Positions 7,122 to 15,186 of a stretch of 16,452 nt of DNA are shown piece by piece. The DNA comes from JAZGER01 sp036480335 (lineage in GTDB: Bacteria > Pseudomonadota > Gammaproteobacteria > DSM-19610), in the NCBI GenBank assembly GCA_036480335.1, contig JAZGGH010000082.1, forward strand, positions 1 to 16,452, read 5' to 3'. Numbering within the stretch: the stretch's first letter is position 1; every line of letters starts with the position of its first letter. Under the pieces are notes generated by a model. It did no database searches. It was not told where the DNA came from and saw nothing but the letters and a program-made list of their open reading frames with translations. Made by a program: the position numbers and the translations under genes.

Positions 7122-7787
7122 ATGAAACGAATAATCGCTGTGCTGACAGGTGTCGTGTTGTGCATTCCAGTTGCCTGGGCCGAGCCTTCATCTGAAGTCG
7201 CATTTGATGTAGCCACTGTCAAGTTACTGCGAGAGGCAGATCCGACTCGAGGCGAGGTGCTTGCCAAAGAGGGTAAATGCGCTAAATGTCATGGCGATGC
7301 CGGCGTCTCTGATGATTCAGATGATGTCAATATTGCCGGGATGCGATCAAGCTATCTTTTCAAACAGCTCAAGGATTACCAGAACAAGAGTCGCGATGAT
7401 CGGGATATGTTCAAGAAAACACGCAACCTTGATGATCAACAGCTGGCGGATCTGTCTGCCTGGTACGCATCTCTTGTGCCGTCGCAGTCTGCAACAGATC
7501 AGACCACTGATGCTGCAACCCTGAAGCTAATCTTCCATGGCGATCCAAAACGTTTACTCAAGGCCTGCGCCTCCTGTCATGGTTGGCGTGGTCGTGGCGG
7601 GCAGTTTGATCATCCAGCGTTGGCAGGTCAGTTCCCGCAGTACCTGATCGATACGATGACTGAATTCAAAGAGGGTGATCGTAGCAATGATATCTATGCG
7701 CGTATGCGAGATGTTGCAGAGTCTCTGACTGAGGAAGAAATAGAAAATCTGGCCAGGTATTATGGAGCCGCTTTACCTGCGGAATAA
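7122..7787 (+). CDS. Periplasmic dihaem cytochrome c (c4-like)
   Basis: The 221-aa product has a cleavable signal peptide (residues 1-20, ending AWA) and two similar cytochrome domains. Haem motifs are CAKCH at 53-57 and CASCH at 149-153. Each is followed by a c4-style pattern (IAG or LAG, then YL) and a candidate distal methionine, Met96 and Met195. The start at 7122 places the Met directly before the signal peptide, 2 bp after the subunit I stop; the in-frame ATG at 7107 overlaps subunit I and is less likely. A GGAG at 7109-7112 can serve as binding site. Location immediately after oxidase subunit I suggests that it delivers electrons to CuA, possibly also collecting them from the sulfide dehydrogenase. 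The dihaem class is sure; the partner is inferred. Confidence 0.88.
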   Translation: MKRIIAVLTGVVLCIPVAWAEPSSEVAFDVATVKLLREADPTRGEVLAKEGKCAKCHGDAGVSDDSDDVNIAGMRSSYLFKQLKDYQNKSRDDRDMFKKTRNLDDQQLADLSAWYASLVPSQSATDQTTDAATLKLIFHGDPKRLLKACASCHGWRGRGGQFDHPALAGQFPQYLIDTMTEFKEGDRSNDIYARMRDVAESLTEEEIENLARYYGAALPAE

Positions 7788-7790
7788 TTT

Positions 7791-10277
7791 GTGACAACGA
7801 GTGCAGCAGAACAGGTCATCACAGGTTTTCACAAGCCTGTGCGACCTCTTTGTTTTCACTGTGGCCTGCAGGTGCCGGTATCCGAGGTGATACCGCAGAT
7901 TGTTGTCTTTGGTGATAAGCGTGAATTCTGTTGTTATGGGTGCCATGCTATTTGCAGTACAATTCTTGATGCAGGTCTGGATGAGTATTACCAGCATCGT
8001 ACGGATCAAGCCGTCTCAGCCAGCCAGCCTGTCCCGGATTTTCTAAATCATATTGAACTCTTCGATAAGCCTGATATTCAGAAGGATTTCGTACGGCATA
8101 CGGGTGATAGCAGAGAAGCCGCGCTCTTGCTCGACAACATCCGTTGTCCAGCCTGTCTGTGGCTGAATGAGCGGCATCTGCGTAATCTTCCTGGCGTACT
8201 TGATGTGTCGATTGATGATACGACGCAGCGCGCTCGCGTGCGTTGGAATCCTGAGGCCATCCAGCTGAGTGAAATTTTGCGGGCGATTACAGATATCGGT
8301 TACATGGCATATCCTTATGATGCTAGCCGTAGTGAGCAATTGAATCGGCAACGACGCCAACGCAGTACTGAGCGTCTGATCTTTGCTGGTGCCATCGGTA
8401 TGCTGGTGATGAATTTTTCACTGGCTACCTATTTTTTGGCAGATTCAGAGTCTGCTGCTGGGCTCCCTCTGTGGAATGTCGTGGGTCGCTGGACCAGCCT
8501 GTTTCTGGCTCTGTTGTTGCTCGCCTATCCCGGGCAGGCGTTTTTTGCCGGTGCATGGAATGATCTCAGGCACCGGCGCCTGGGGATGGATATTCCTGTG
8601 GTATTGGGGCTGTCTGCAGCATTTATTGGTAGCCTGCATGCAACAGTAACTGGGCAGGGTGCGGTATATTTTGACTCTATCGCCATGTTTATTTTCTTTT
8701 TGCTGCTGGCCAGGCGCTGGGAATTACGGGGTAAGTTGCGTGCGGCCGATCGACTCGACCGACTGGCACGGATTACCCCGCGTACAGCCACGCGGCAAGA
8801 TGCAGAGGGTAAGCTGTCAAAAGTGCCAGTTGCTGAGTTACAGGTGGGCGATCTCATCCGTTTGCTACCTGGAGAAAATCTGCCCGTTGATGGAACCCTG
8901 GTTGTGGGTGTCAGTAGCTTTGATGAGTCCTTGTTGACCGGAGAAGCGCATCCAGTGGTTCGCCAGCCGGGTGACGGGGTGGTTGCCGGATCGGTAAATA
9001 ATGATCAGTCGGTAGTCATCAGCGTCACCCACTCTGTACAACATTCTACTGTCAGCAAAATACAGAAGCTGGTTGAGCATGGGCTTGAGATACGGCCGCA
9101 TTCTGCCGTATTGGCGGAGCAGGTGGCGAGGTGGTTTGTTGCTGTTTTGCTGTTGATTGCTCTGGCAACCGCGATTTATTGGCTGAGAACAGAGCCAGGT
9201 AACTGGTTGCCCAGCACCATTGCTGTCCTAATCGTAACCTGCCCCTGTGCACTGGCATTGGCGACCCCGGTAGCGTTAACTGTCAGTGCAGGCCGTTTTA
9301 TTGATCAGAGGGTTTTGCCGCTACGGATGAGGGCTCTGGATGCGTTGGCCTGCAGTGATCTGTTTGTTTTCGATAAAACGGGCTCCTTGACGACCGGGAA
9401 GCCAACGATCGCTGCAGTTATCCCGACGGATGGCCTGAATAAAGCATCCTGTTTGCATTATGCTGCAGCACTCGCTGCTGAGTCGGCGCACCCGGTGGCA
9501 CATGCCTTACACTCGGTTGATCCGCAATTGTGCCCTGTTGCTACACAGGTGGAAAATGTCGTGGGTGCGGGTATACGTGCTTTAATTGATGGCCAGGAGT
9601 GGCGTTTTGGCAAACCCGAATTTGCGGCAAATACTACAAGCTATACTGAGTCTGCCCGAACGATCATCGCAAAAGGGAGTGCTGACGGCCAGTTAGTTTC
9701 CGTACTGGCAAATTCTGCGGGTGTGCAGTCAATTATGCTATTTGAAGACCCACTACGTCCTGATGTCGATGCAATGCTTTCGAGTTTGAAAGGCAGTGGT
9801 GTGCGGCATTTTGCAATACTCAGCGGCGATTCACCTGATAGCGTTGTTAATCTGGGAAAGCAACTGGGTATTGAAACTGCGCTCGGAGGATTATCGCCTG
9901 CGGATAAACTGGCCTGGTTACAAAAGCAGCAGGCTTTGGGCCATAAACTGGTCATGTTCGGTGATGGTATTAATGATGCGCCCTCGCTGGCTGCTGCGGA
10001 CGTCTCGATATCCTTTGCTGATGCGACTGATATGGCAAATAACAGCAGTGACTTTTTGATTCTTGGAAATGATCTTACGTCGCTGGCGGATGCTCGACAG
10101 CTAGCGCGTCAAACACGGCGTAACATCCTGCAAAACTTCACCTGGGCTGCGGCCTATAATTTATTGGCTGTACCGTTCGCCGCTGCGGGCTGGATACCGC
10201 CGTGGGGTGCCGCCATCGGTATGTCGTTCAGTTCGTTATTTGTCGTGATGAATGCCTTACGGCTGCAGCGGGATTGA
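7791..10277 (+). CDS. ccoI: P1B-type copper-transporting ATPase, FixI/CcoI family
   Basis: This ATPase moves copper across the inner membrane and is expected to serve oxidase assembly. The 828-aa protein opens with a cysteine-rich domain (CFHCG at 21-25, FCCYGC at 46-51) characteristic of FixI/CcoI proteins. A heavy-metal domain with CPAC at 119-122 follows. Later come the TGE actuator motif (383-385), the CPC metal-site motif (484-486), the phosphorylation site DKTG (Asp528), HP (567-568) and GDGIND (724-729). The C-terminal helices carry YN (789-790) and MSFSS (811-815), as in Cu(I) pumps. The sequence after Asp528 reads DKTGSLT where DKTGTLT is usual. The start is a GTG with a weak binding site; no ATG is available nearby. 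It follows the cytochrome by 3 bp. Members of this family normally sit with cbb3 oxidase genes, whereas here the neighbour is a ba3-like oxidase. Confidence 0.93.
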   Translation: MTTSAAEQVITGFHKPVRPLCFHCGLQVPVSEVIPQIVVFGDKREFCCYGCHAICSTILDAGLDEYYQHRTDQAVSASQPVPDFLNHIELFDKPDIQKDFVRHTGDSREAALLLDNIRCPACLWLNERHLRNLPGVLDVSIDDTTQRARVRWNPEAIQLSEILRAITDIGYMAYPYDASRSEQLNRQRRQRSTERLIFAGAIGMLVMNFSLATYFLADSESAAGLPLWNVVGRWTSLFLALLLLAYPGQAFFAGAWNDLRHRRLGMDIPVVLGLSAAFIGSLHATVTGQGAVYFDSIAMFIFFLLLARRWELRGKLRAADRLDRLARITPRTATRQDAEGKLSKVPVAELQVGDLIRLLPGENLPVDGTLVVGVSSFDESLLTGEAHPVVRQPGDGVVAGSVNNDQSVVISVTHSVQHSTVSKIQKLVEHGLEIRPHSAVLAEQVARWFVAVLLLIALATAIYWLRTEPGNWLPSTIAVLIVTCPCALALATPVALTVSAGRFIDQRVLPLRMRALDALACSDLFVFDKTGSLTTGKPTIAAVIPTDGLNKASCLHYAAALAAESAHPVAHALHSVDPQLCPVATQVENVVGAGIRALIDGQEWRFGKPEFAANTTSYTESARTIIAKGSADGQLVSVLANSAGVQSIMLFEDPLRPDVDAMLSSLKGSGVRHFAILSGDSPDSVVNLGKQLGIETALGGLSPADKLAWLQKQQALGHKLVMFGDGINDAPSLAAADVSISFADATDMANNSSDFLILGNDLTSLADARQLARQTRRNILQNFTWAAAYNLLAVPFAAAGWIPPWGAAIGMSFSSLFVVMNALRLQRD

Positions 10278-10300
10278 CGCGTCCATAGACCTGACAAAAG

Positions 10301-10413
10301 ATCCTTGATCTATATCAAGAAATAAGCCGCAAGAGATAGACGTATGTAAACAAAATGGCCTGTATCTCTTTAAACAACCGTTGCTATAGACGAGCGTCGA
10401 TTTATGCTAATCT
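10301..10413 (+). promoter_or_regulatory. Regulatory module B upstream of fccAB (second copy of module A)
   Basis: A perfect FNR-type box, TTGAT-CTAT-ATCAA, lies at 10305-10318 inside the same 16-bp palindrome CTTGATCTATATCAAG seen before the oxidase operon. Three pseudo-palindromes follow: GACGTATGTA at 10339-10348 (last base deviates), AACAACCGTT at 10373-10382 and GACGAGCGTC at 10389-10398. Their distances from the FNR box are identical to those in module A. TTGCTA (10381-10386) and TATGCT (10403-10408), 16 bp apart, are a candidate promoter reading into fccA. The module starts 24 bp after the ATPase stop codon, so fccAB probably has its own promoter rather than depending on the oxidase operon. 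Confidence 0.6.
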
Positions 10414-10455
10414 TATGGGCCTCTGAATAAAATTTATACCCCAAGGAGATATATA

Positions 10456-11034
10456 ATGCTAAAAAAATACACGCTTGGAGTAATGTTTTGCTCCGGATTG
10501 TTGTTTGGCAGTAGCCAGTTGCTGGCTGCGCCTACAGCAGTCATGCTGGGCGATTCCTGTGCTGGTTGTCACGGAACAGATGGCGCCAGTGTCGGGCCAG
10601 CATCACCGAGTATTGCCGGATTATCTGAGATTTATTTCACCGATACCATGATGGCCTTTAAAAATGGTGACCGTCCCGGCACTATAATGGGGCGTATTGC
10701 CAAGGGTTATACTGAAGAGGAAATCAAGTTGATGGCTGGTTTTTTTGCCAGTAAGCCGATTACCATTACTCAACAAAAGCTGGATGCCACCAAAGTGAGC
10801 GCCGGTGAAAAACTCTATACGAAAAACTGTTCCAAATGCCATGATGAAAACGGCAGTTTAGCCGATGATGATGCGGGTATTCTGGCCAGTCAATGGCTCC
10901 CCTATATGGAATATTCCATGGTGGATTTCAAAGCGGGCACCACAGAAATGCCGAAAAAAATGAAGAAAAAGGTGAATGCATTGAGTGATGCAGAGATTGG
11001 ATCGTTATTGCACTACTTCGCAAGCCAACAGTAG
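10456..11034 (+). CDS. fccA: FccA, dihaem cytochrome subunit of flavocytochrome c sulfide dehydrogenase
   Basis: FccA accepts electrons from the flavin subunit FccB during oxidation of sulfide to sulfur or polysulfide in the periplasm, and passes them to soluble cytochromes. The 192-aa precursor has a signal peptide of about 25 residues (ending LLAAP). Haem motifs are CAGCH at 35-39 and CSKCH at 125-129. Candidate distal methionines are Met78 in the first domain and Met165 or Met169 in the second. Size and two-domain plan match the dihaem FccA form, not the monohaem one. A strong AAGGAG (10443-10448) lies 7 bp before the ATG. The fccB start lies 13 bp downstream. It shares the RAG-type c4 fold pattern with the cytochrome at 7122-7787, but the two are clearly different proteins. 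Confidence 0.92.
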   Translation: MLKKYTLGVMFCSGLLFGSSQLLAAPTAVMLGDSCAGCHGTDGASVGPASPSIAGLSEIYFTDTMMAFKNGDRPGTIMGRIAKGYTEEEIKLMAGFFASKPITITQQKLDATKVSAGEKLYTKNCSKCHDENGSLADDDAGILASQWLPYMEYSMVDFKAGTTEMPKKMKKKVNALSDAEIGSLLHYFASQQ

Positions 11035-11047
11035 GAGACACAGGATC

Positions 11048-12325
11048 ATGAGCAAGATTAATCGTAGAAGTTTTATCAAAATCGCCGGTGGCGCTACTGC
11101 TGTTGGTGCGATTGGTTTTCCTGTTATTGCCGCTGCTGGTGGTAAAAAACAGGTGGTGATAGTTGGTGGTGGCACCGCAGGTGCTACCGCTGCTAAATAC
11201 ATTCGACGAGCAGATGCCTCGGTTGAGGTAACCTTGATTGAGCCGAACAAGCATTATTACACCTGCTATCTTAGCAATGAAGTGCTTGGTGGTAATCGTG
11301 AGCTGGATTCGCTTAAGTTTGGTTACGATGGTTTGCGTAAACACGGCGTCACCGTCGTGCACGACCTGGTGACTGCCATTGATGCCAAGGGCCGCAAGGT
11401 GACGACTAAAGGTGGCAAGAGTTTTAGCTATGATCGCTGTATCGTTGCACCAGGCATTTCCTTCCGTGATGACATTGAGGGCTATGATGCGGCCGCTGCC
11501 GAAAAGTTTCCTCATGCCTGGAAAGCAGGTCCGCAAACGGCACTGCTGCGTAAGCAACTCGAAGCCATGCCAGATGGTGGAACAGTGGTGATTGCGCCAC
11601 CACCCAATCCCTTCCGTTGCCCTCCCGGTCCGTATGAACGTGCCTGTCAGATTGCGCACTACCTGAAAAATCACAAGCCAAAATCGAAGATACTGATTCT
11701 GGATAAAAAGGATAAATTTTCCAAGATGGGATTGTTTACCCAGGCCTGGGAGCGGCACTATCCTGGGATGATTGAATGGAAAAAAGCGGCGGATACTGGT
11801 GGCGGTATCATGCGGGTTGATGCCAAGGCAGGTACGGTATCTACAGACTTTGATGATATGAAAGTAGCCGTGGCCAACATCATTCCGGCCCAGAAGGCCG
11901 GGACAATTGCTGAAACCGCTGGATTGACGAATGACACTGGCTGGTGTCCCGTTACTGGTAAGACCTTCGAATCAACCATTCACAAAGGCATTCATGTTAT
12001 TGGTGATGCGGCTATTCAGAAACCATTGCCAAAATCAGGTTATGCCGCGAATTCAGAGGCAAAGGTGGTTGCAGCCGCAGTCGTTGATCTCGTAAATGGC
12101 CGTGAGCCAGGTACTCCTTCATGGGTCAATACCTGTTACAGCGTAGTTGCTCCAGACGATGGAATATCGGTTGCAATGGTCTATAACCTCGTGGATGGTA
12201 AGGTGGCCAAGGTTAAAGGCTCCGGCGGGTTAACGCCTATGGATAGCTCTCCGGCAGATCGCAAACGCGAAGTTCAGTATGCGTATAGCTGGTTTAACAA
12301 TATAACCGACGATATTTTTAACTAG
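11048..12325 (+). CDS. fccB: FccB, FAD subunit of flavocytochrome c sulfide dehydrogenase
   Basis: FccB oxidises sulfide with FAD and an active-site disulfide. The 425-aa product has a twin-arginine signal (RRSFIK at residues 6-11, ending near 30) and a Rossmann motif VIVGGGTAGATAA at 37-49. Cys73 in YYTCYLSNEV corresponds to the cysteine that binds FAD covalently in the Allochromatium enzyme. Cys191 (FRCPPGPYER) and Cys363 (NTCYSV) correspond to the redox disulfide. A second FAD motif, GIHVIGDAA, is at 314-322. All catalytic features are therefore present. I chose the ATG at 11048, preceded by AGGAG (11033-11037) that overlaps the fccA stop. An ATG at 10985 in the same frame would begin inside fccA and would displace the signal peptide. 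Confidence 0.95.
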   Translation: MSKINRRSFIKIAGGATAVGAIGFPVIAAAGGKKQVVIVGGGTAGATAAKYIRRADASVEVTLIEPNKHYYTCYLSNEVLGGNRELDSLKFGYDGLRKHGVTVVHDLVTAIDAKGRKVTTKGGKSFSYDRCIVAPGISFRDDIEGYDAAAAEKFPHAWKAGPQTALLRKQLEAMPDGGTVVIAPPPNPFRCPPGPYERACQIAHYLKNHKPKSKILILDKKDKFSKMGLFTQAWERHYPGMIEWKKAADTGGGIMRVDAKAGTVSTDFDDMKVAVANIIPAQKAGTIAETAGLTNDTGWCPVTGKTFESTIHKGIHVIGDAAIQKPLPKSGYAANSEAKVVAAAVVDLVNGREPGTPSWVNTCYSVVAPDDGISVAMVYNLVDGKVAKVKGSGGLTPMDSSPADRKREVQYAYSWFNNITDDIFN

Positions 12326-12335
12326 CGTCTGCGAA

Positions 12336-12370
12336 TTAATAAGGTGCACCTTGTTGTGCACTCTTATTAA
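12336..12370 (+). terminator. Stem-loop after fccB, possible terminator
   Basis: TTAATAAGGTGCAC (12336-12349) pairs with GTGCACTCTTATTAA (12356-12370) around a 6-nt loop, leaving one bulged base. This makes a long stem 10 bp after the fccB stop. There is no T-run after it, so it may end transcription inefficiently or mainly protect the 3' end of the message. The GTGCAC arms are themselves palindromic. Confidence 0.5.
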
Positions 12371-12871
12371 GGGCGCGCTGGATGATTTTGCGACCTTATG
12401 TATGCCTAATGCATTGCGGTTCCCAAGATTTATCCGTCTTGAACTCAGATGAAAACCTAATTAATAGGGTGTAATTTATGATTAGAAGGCAAGTCTAGCA
12501 TTCAGAGCAGGGGAATAATATTGCCCATACCCTGCCGGTAACATGCTCAATAGCACCGGCAAAGATTTGGCATTAAAGAAAATTTTTTTATACAGGCAGA
12601 AACAGTGGAGTTCTGCAGCGCCAGAATTTCTCATTTACTGGCACAGGCAAACCATGAAATATCTTGCTCTGCCCATTTACTATTAGCATTTACGTACTCA
12701 CTAAAATCCATCACATGTGTATTTGTCTTACTGCCTACCGTTCTTCCTGCCCGATGATAAATCCAGGGCTGCTGCGCAAGAAATTGTACAACTAATCGAA
12801 AGTGTTATGGATGAAGCTACTGACTGGTAGCCTCATGACGATTAGCCTTTCTATCGAATTGGAGTTGCACT
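12371..12871. other. Gene-poor region with degraded open stretches
   Basis: No intact gene could be supported in this 501-bp stretch. Short open runs are visible on the plus strand. One reads from a GTG at 12605 to a stop at 12755-12757. Another ends DDKSRAAAQEIVQLIESVMDEATDW at 12828-12830; it is open only from 12705 and has no good start codon. The latter has an amphipathic helical composition that looks protein-like. They lack ribosome-binding sites and overlap in different frames, which fits decayed genes. I recognised no RNA gene or insertion-sequence end. Confidence 0.4.
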
Positions 12872-13198
12872 ATGGACACTATCAAGAGTATCGTCAAAAT
12901 CACCAATATTTTGACTGTTTTATTGATGAAGCGCGCATAAGAGTATCAGAATACCATTCTAAATGATCCTGAAGATCCGGGGCTATTTCTCGCCATTGTC
13001 TATTTGCATGGAAAATCTTACAGTGAGGCTCAGGCCATGGTAGATATTGCTCTGGAGCTGGAGCCTGAGATGAAAAATGCATTGAAGTTGCAAGAATATG
13101 TTGTGTCAAAGATGGACCGGCTAGAAGAAATGAAAACGACCAGTCCAAAGGCATCTGCGGCAGCTATGCCGCAGGATGAAATGCATGGAGATAAGTGA
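12872..13198 (+). pseudogene. Small TPR-like protein broken by an in-frame TAA
   Basis: A well-placed GGAG (12861-12864) lies 7 bp before the ATG at 12872. The frame codes for 22 residues and then meets TAA at 12938-12940. It continues in the same frame, without further stops, for 85 codons to TGA at 13196-13198. The second part reads EYQNTILNDPEDPGLFLAIVY and onwards, with a helix-turn-helix rhythm (GLFLAIVYLHGKSYSEAQAM, then ALELEP) like a single tetratricopeptide repeat, and a polar Ala/Lys-rich tail. A start at the in-frame TTG 13004 or at a later ATG is possible, but none has a good binding site. Taken together it looks like one 107-residue gene with a nonsense mutation, or a remnant of a larger TPR protein. 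A sequencing error is also possible. No function is proposed. Confidence 0.5.
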
Positions 13199-13232
13199 AA
13201 AACAACTTATAAATTATTTACTCACCTGTTGT

Positions 13233-14903
13233 TCAATATTGCCCATGAATGGTCAGTTGCGGGAAGGGGATTTCCCACTGATTTTCAGTGCTGGCTTCAA
13301 CACACCAGCGCTGGATTGCTCTGCGTAGACGGTTATATAGAGGCGCCAGTTTGCCCCTGAAATCTGCAATGACAACGACATCCAGTGAAGAGTCGTTGGC
13401 TTTTTCAAATTCAACACGCAGATTGAGAAGATCGGAACCGTAGCCTTCAGTTTCGATGCGATGACGGATAAATGTTTCCAGGATCTCCGGGATGTGGACC
13501 GTACTCTGGGATTGCAGGTGGTAACTAAGTCCTATGCTTTCCTTGAGGCGGAAGTTAACTGACAGATTGCGAGGCGAAAGATCCAGAAAACCTTGAGTAA
13601 GGTAGGTTTTATGAGCGCCACCGCGTTCGGTAAGCTCTACAAATTCCTGGGATATACCGGTGACTTTCCCGCGTACACCATCGTTGAGAATAACCCAGTC
13701 GTTCTTTTTGCAGGGGAACCAGGATTCCTCCGGTCTGACTGGCCTTGATTTTCTGTCAACCAGTTCGTCAATAGGGATGCGTTGACTAATCCCGGCCGTG
13801 GGATTTTCAAGGATAGAAAAAAAGTTGATCTGTTGAACTTTCCAGGGAATACCATCCATGAAAATGCGTTCCCCCTCTCGTACTGAACCAATATTCAGGA
13901 AAATTTCGATTTGGTGCCAGTAATGAGGTATTGCTGTGCGCAGTGTCCAGGCGGCAGCCAGTAATAGCAGGAAGCCTACACTGAGTAGTAACCAGTCTTC
14001 GGCGATATAGAAGACAATCATGGGGCCGATGATTGCCAGTATGATGGTGATACCGCGGTGGCTTAAATCCAGCAAACGGATGCGAAAAGAACGATGGGTT
14101 TGTCGGTAACCTGGAACCATGCGGATGATCAGTGCATGACTGATACGAGAAAAAAGCAGGATGCTGGCTACCAGCAGAAATGCTATCGCAAGATACAGCC
14201 CACGTTTCTGGAAGAAGTTTTTTAAATAGCTTTGAGATGCCTCGGCAACCGATACCTCGTTACTTTTAATCCTTTGCAATTGTAATTCGGCGGCTTGTAG
14301 CGCATTTTGCACGCTATCCTGTCGATCTGTCCAGCCTGATAACATTTTTTCGAGATAGGGCAGGAGAGTGTTGTCATCGGTCTCTGCATACAGTGTATTG
14401 ACGTTAGTAATGATGGTTTCAATGACAGGTAATTGTTCTCTGTAGATAGACACTTCGTCTTTCAGAACTGTTTTTTGTCGGACTGTGCTGGTCATTTGCT
14501 TGAGTTCCTTAATTAAAGGTTCAAGCAGTGCCAGTATTTCATCCTGGAAATTGAATTGTTGTGGTTTGTCATCCTTAAGAACAGACATATCTGTACCGGC
14601 AGCCAGGTTTTCCAGATTGTCTCTGGTAAGTTGAAACTCTTTTTCCAGGCGGTTTAACTGAAGCTGCAGGTTTTTCTTTTCAGCGTCAGAAGGCGATGCT
14701 TTCAGTTCCGACTCCAAAGAGTCAATTTCCTGCCTTAATGTAGATTCTCTGTTTGCGAAAGATTCAAGCGTGTTGAGTGTTTGTTTGAGTTGTGTTGCTA
14801 TTTTTGAGCCTGGGCTTTCCTCGGCTAGAACTGTGTCAAAGGATGCCAGTAAGAAGAGCGTACAAAGGAGAGTCAGGGAATGTCGAAATCTGTTTGCGAA
14901 CAT
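13233..14903 (-). CDS. MscS-family mechanosensitive channel-like protein with long periplasmic coiled-coil domain
   Basis: The 556-aa product has a signal peptide (MFANRFRH, hydrophobic to about residue 26) and a periplasmic region of about 200 residues. That region contains heptad-rich helices (about 33-100 and 120-220). Three transmembrane segments follow at about 234-252, 283-301 and 303-323. Next is an MscS-type beta domain beginning LNIGSVREGERIFMDGIPWK near residue 336. A second, similar beta-like segment starts at KKNDWVILNDGVRGKVTGI near residue 399, and the C-terminal alpha/beta part contains VVVIADFRGK. The family forms tension-gated channels in the inner membrane and protects against osmotic downshock. 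The start at ATG 14903 is preferred because GGAG lies 11 bp upstream; a GTG at 14915 would overlap that site. It is transcribed away from the repeat-rich gene. The exact subfamily is unclear. Confidence 0.75.
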   Translation of the reverse strand: MFANRFRHSLTLLCTLFLLASFDTVLAEESPGSKIATQLKQTLNTLESFANRESTLRQEIDSLESELKASPSDAEKKNLQLQLNRLEKEFQLTRDNLENLAAGTDMSVLKDDKPQQFNFQDEILALLEPLIKELKQMTSTVRQKTVLKDEVSIYREQLPVIETIITNVNTLYAETDDNTLLPYLEKMLSGWTDRQDSVQNALQAAELQLQRIKSNEVSVAEASQSYLKNFFQKRGLYLAIAFLLVASILLFSRISHALIIRMVPGYRQTHRSFRIRLLDLSHRGITIILAIIGPMIVFYIAEDWLLLSVGFLLLLAAAWTLRTAIPHYWHQIEIFLNIGSVREGERIFMDGIPWKVQQINFFSILENPTAGISQRIPIDELVDRKSRPVRPEESWFPCKKNDWVILNDGVRGKVTGISQEFVELTERGGAHKTYLTQGFLDLSPRNLSVNFRLKESIGLSYHLQSQSTVHIPEILETFIRHRIETEGYGSDLLNLRVEFEKANDSSLDVVVIADFRGKLAPLYNRLRRAIQRWCVEASTENQWEIPFPQLTIHGQY

Positions 14904-15173
14904 TGTGGTACTCACTCCATTGAGTTTTTTTAGCCAGGTTTACGGACAGGTAAGCTTCTGCCTGAAGACTGAATCCATATATCGGCAAAAATCATCAATT
15001 CATAAGCAGATTAAGGAATATGTGAGATGTACACGGAGGAGGGCGCAATAATACTTATGCACCCATAAAAAATACAATTTAGCAATATGATAAAATTCTA
15101 ATATACTGTACTTACGTCTTGAGGATAGTTCATAGGCGGCAAGATTTTCTTAATTTATAACGTTTAGTCTAAC

Positions 15174-15179
15174 AAGGAG
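15174..15179 (+). promoter_or_regulatory. Ribosome-binding site of the sulfur-globule-like gene
   Basis: AAGGAG lies 7 bp before the ATG at 15187 and fixes that start. The 283-bp divergent spacer with the channel gene (14904-15186) is AT-rich. It has no promoter I could place with confidence; TTGAGG at 15119-15124 with AAGATT at 15141-15146 is a weak candidate. Confidence 0.7.
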
Positions 15180-15186
15180 TATACAT

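Noticed and set aside
10928..11758. A 276-codon minus-strand open frame opposite the fccA end and fccB
   Set aside because: It is antisense to well-supported genes, has no recognisable domain and low-complexity Ser/Thr/Asn runs, and is a by-product of fccB codon use.
13201..13233. AACAAC and GTTGTT near the channel gene stop considered as a terminator
   Set aside because: The stem is only 6 AT-rich bp with a loop of about 21 nt and no T-run, too weak to support.
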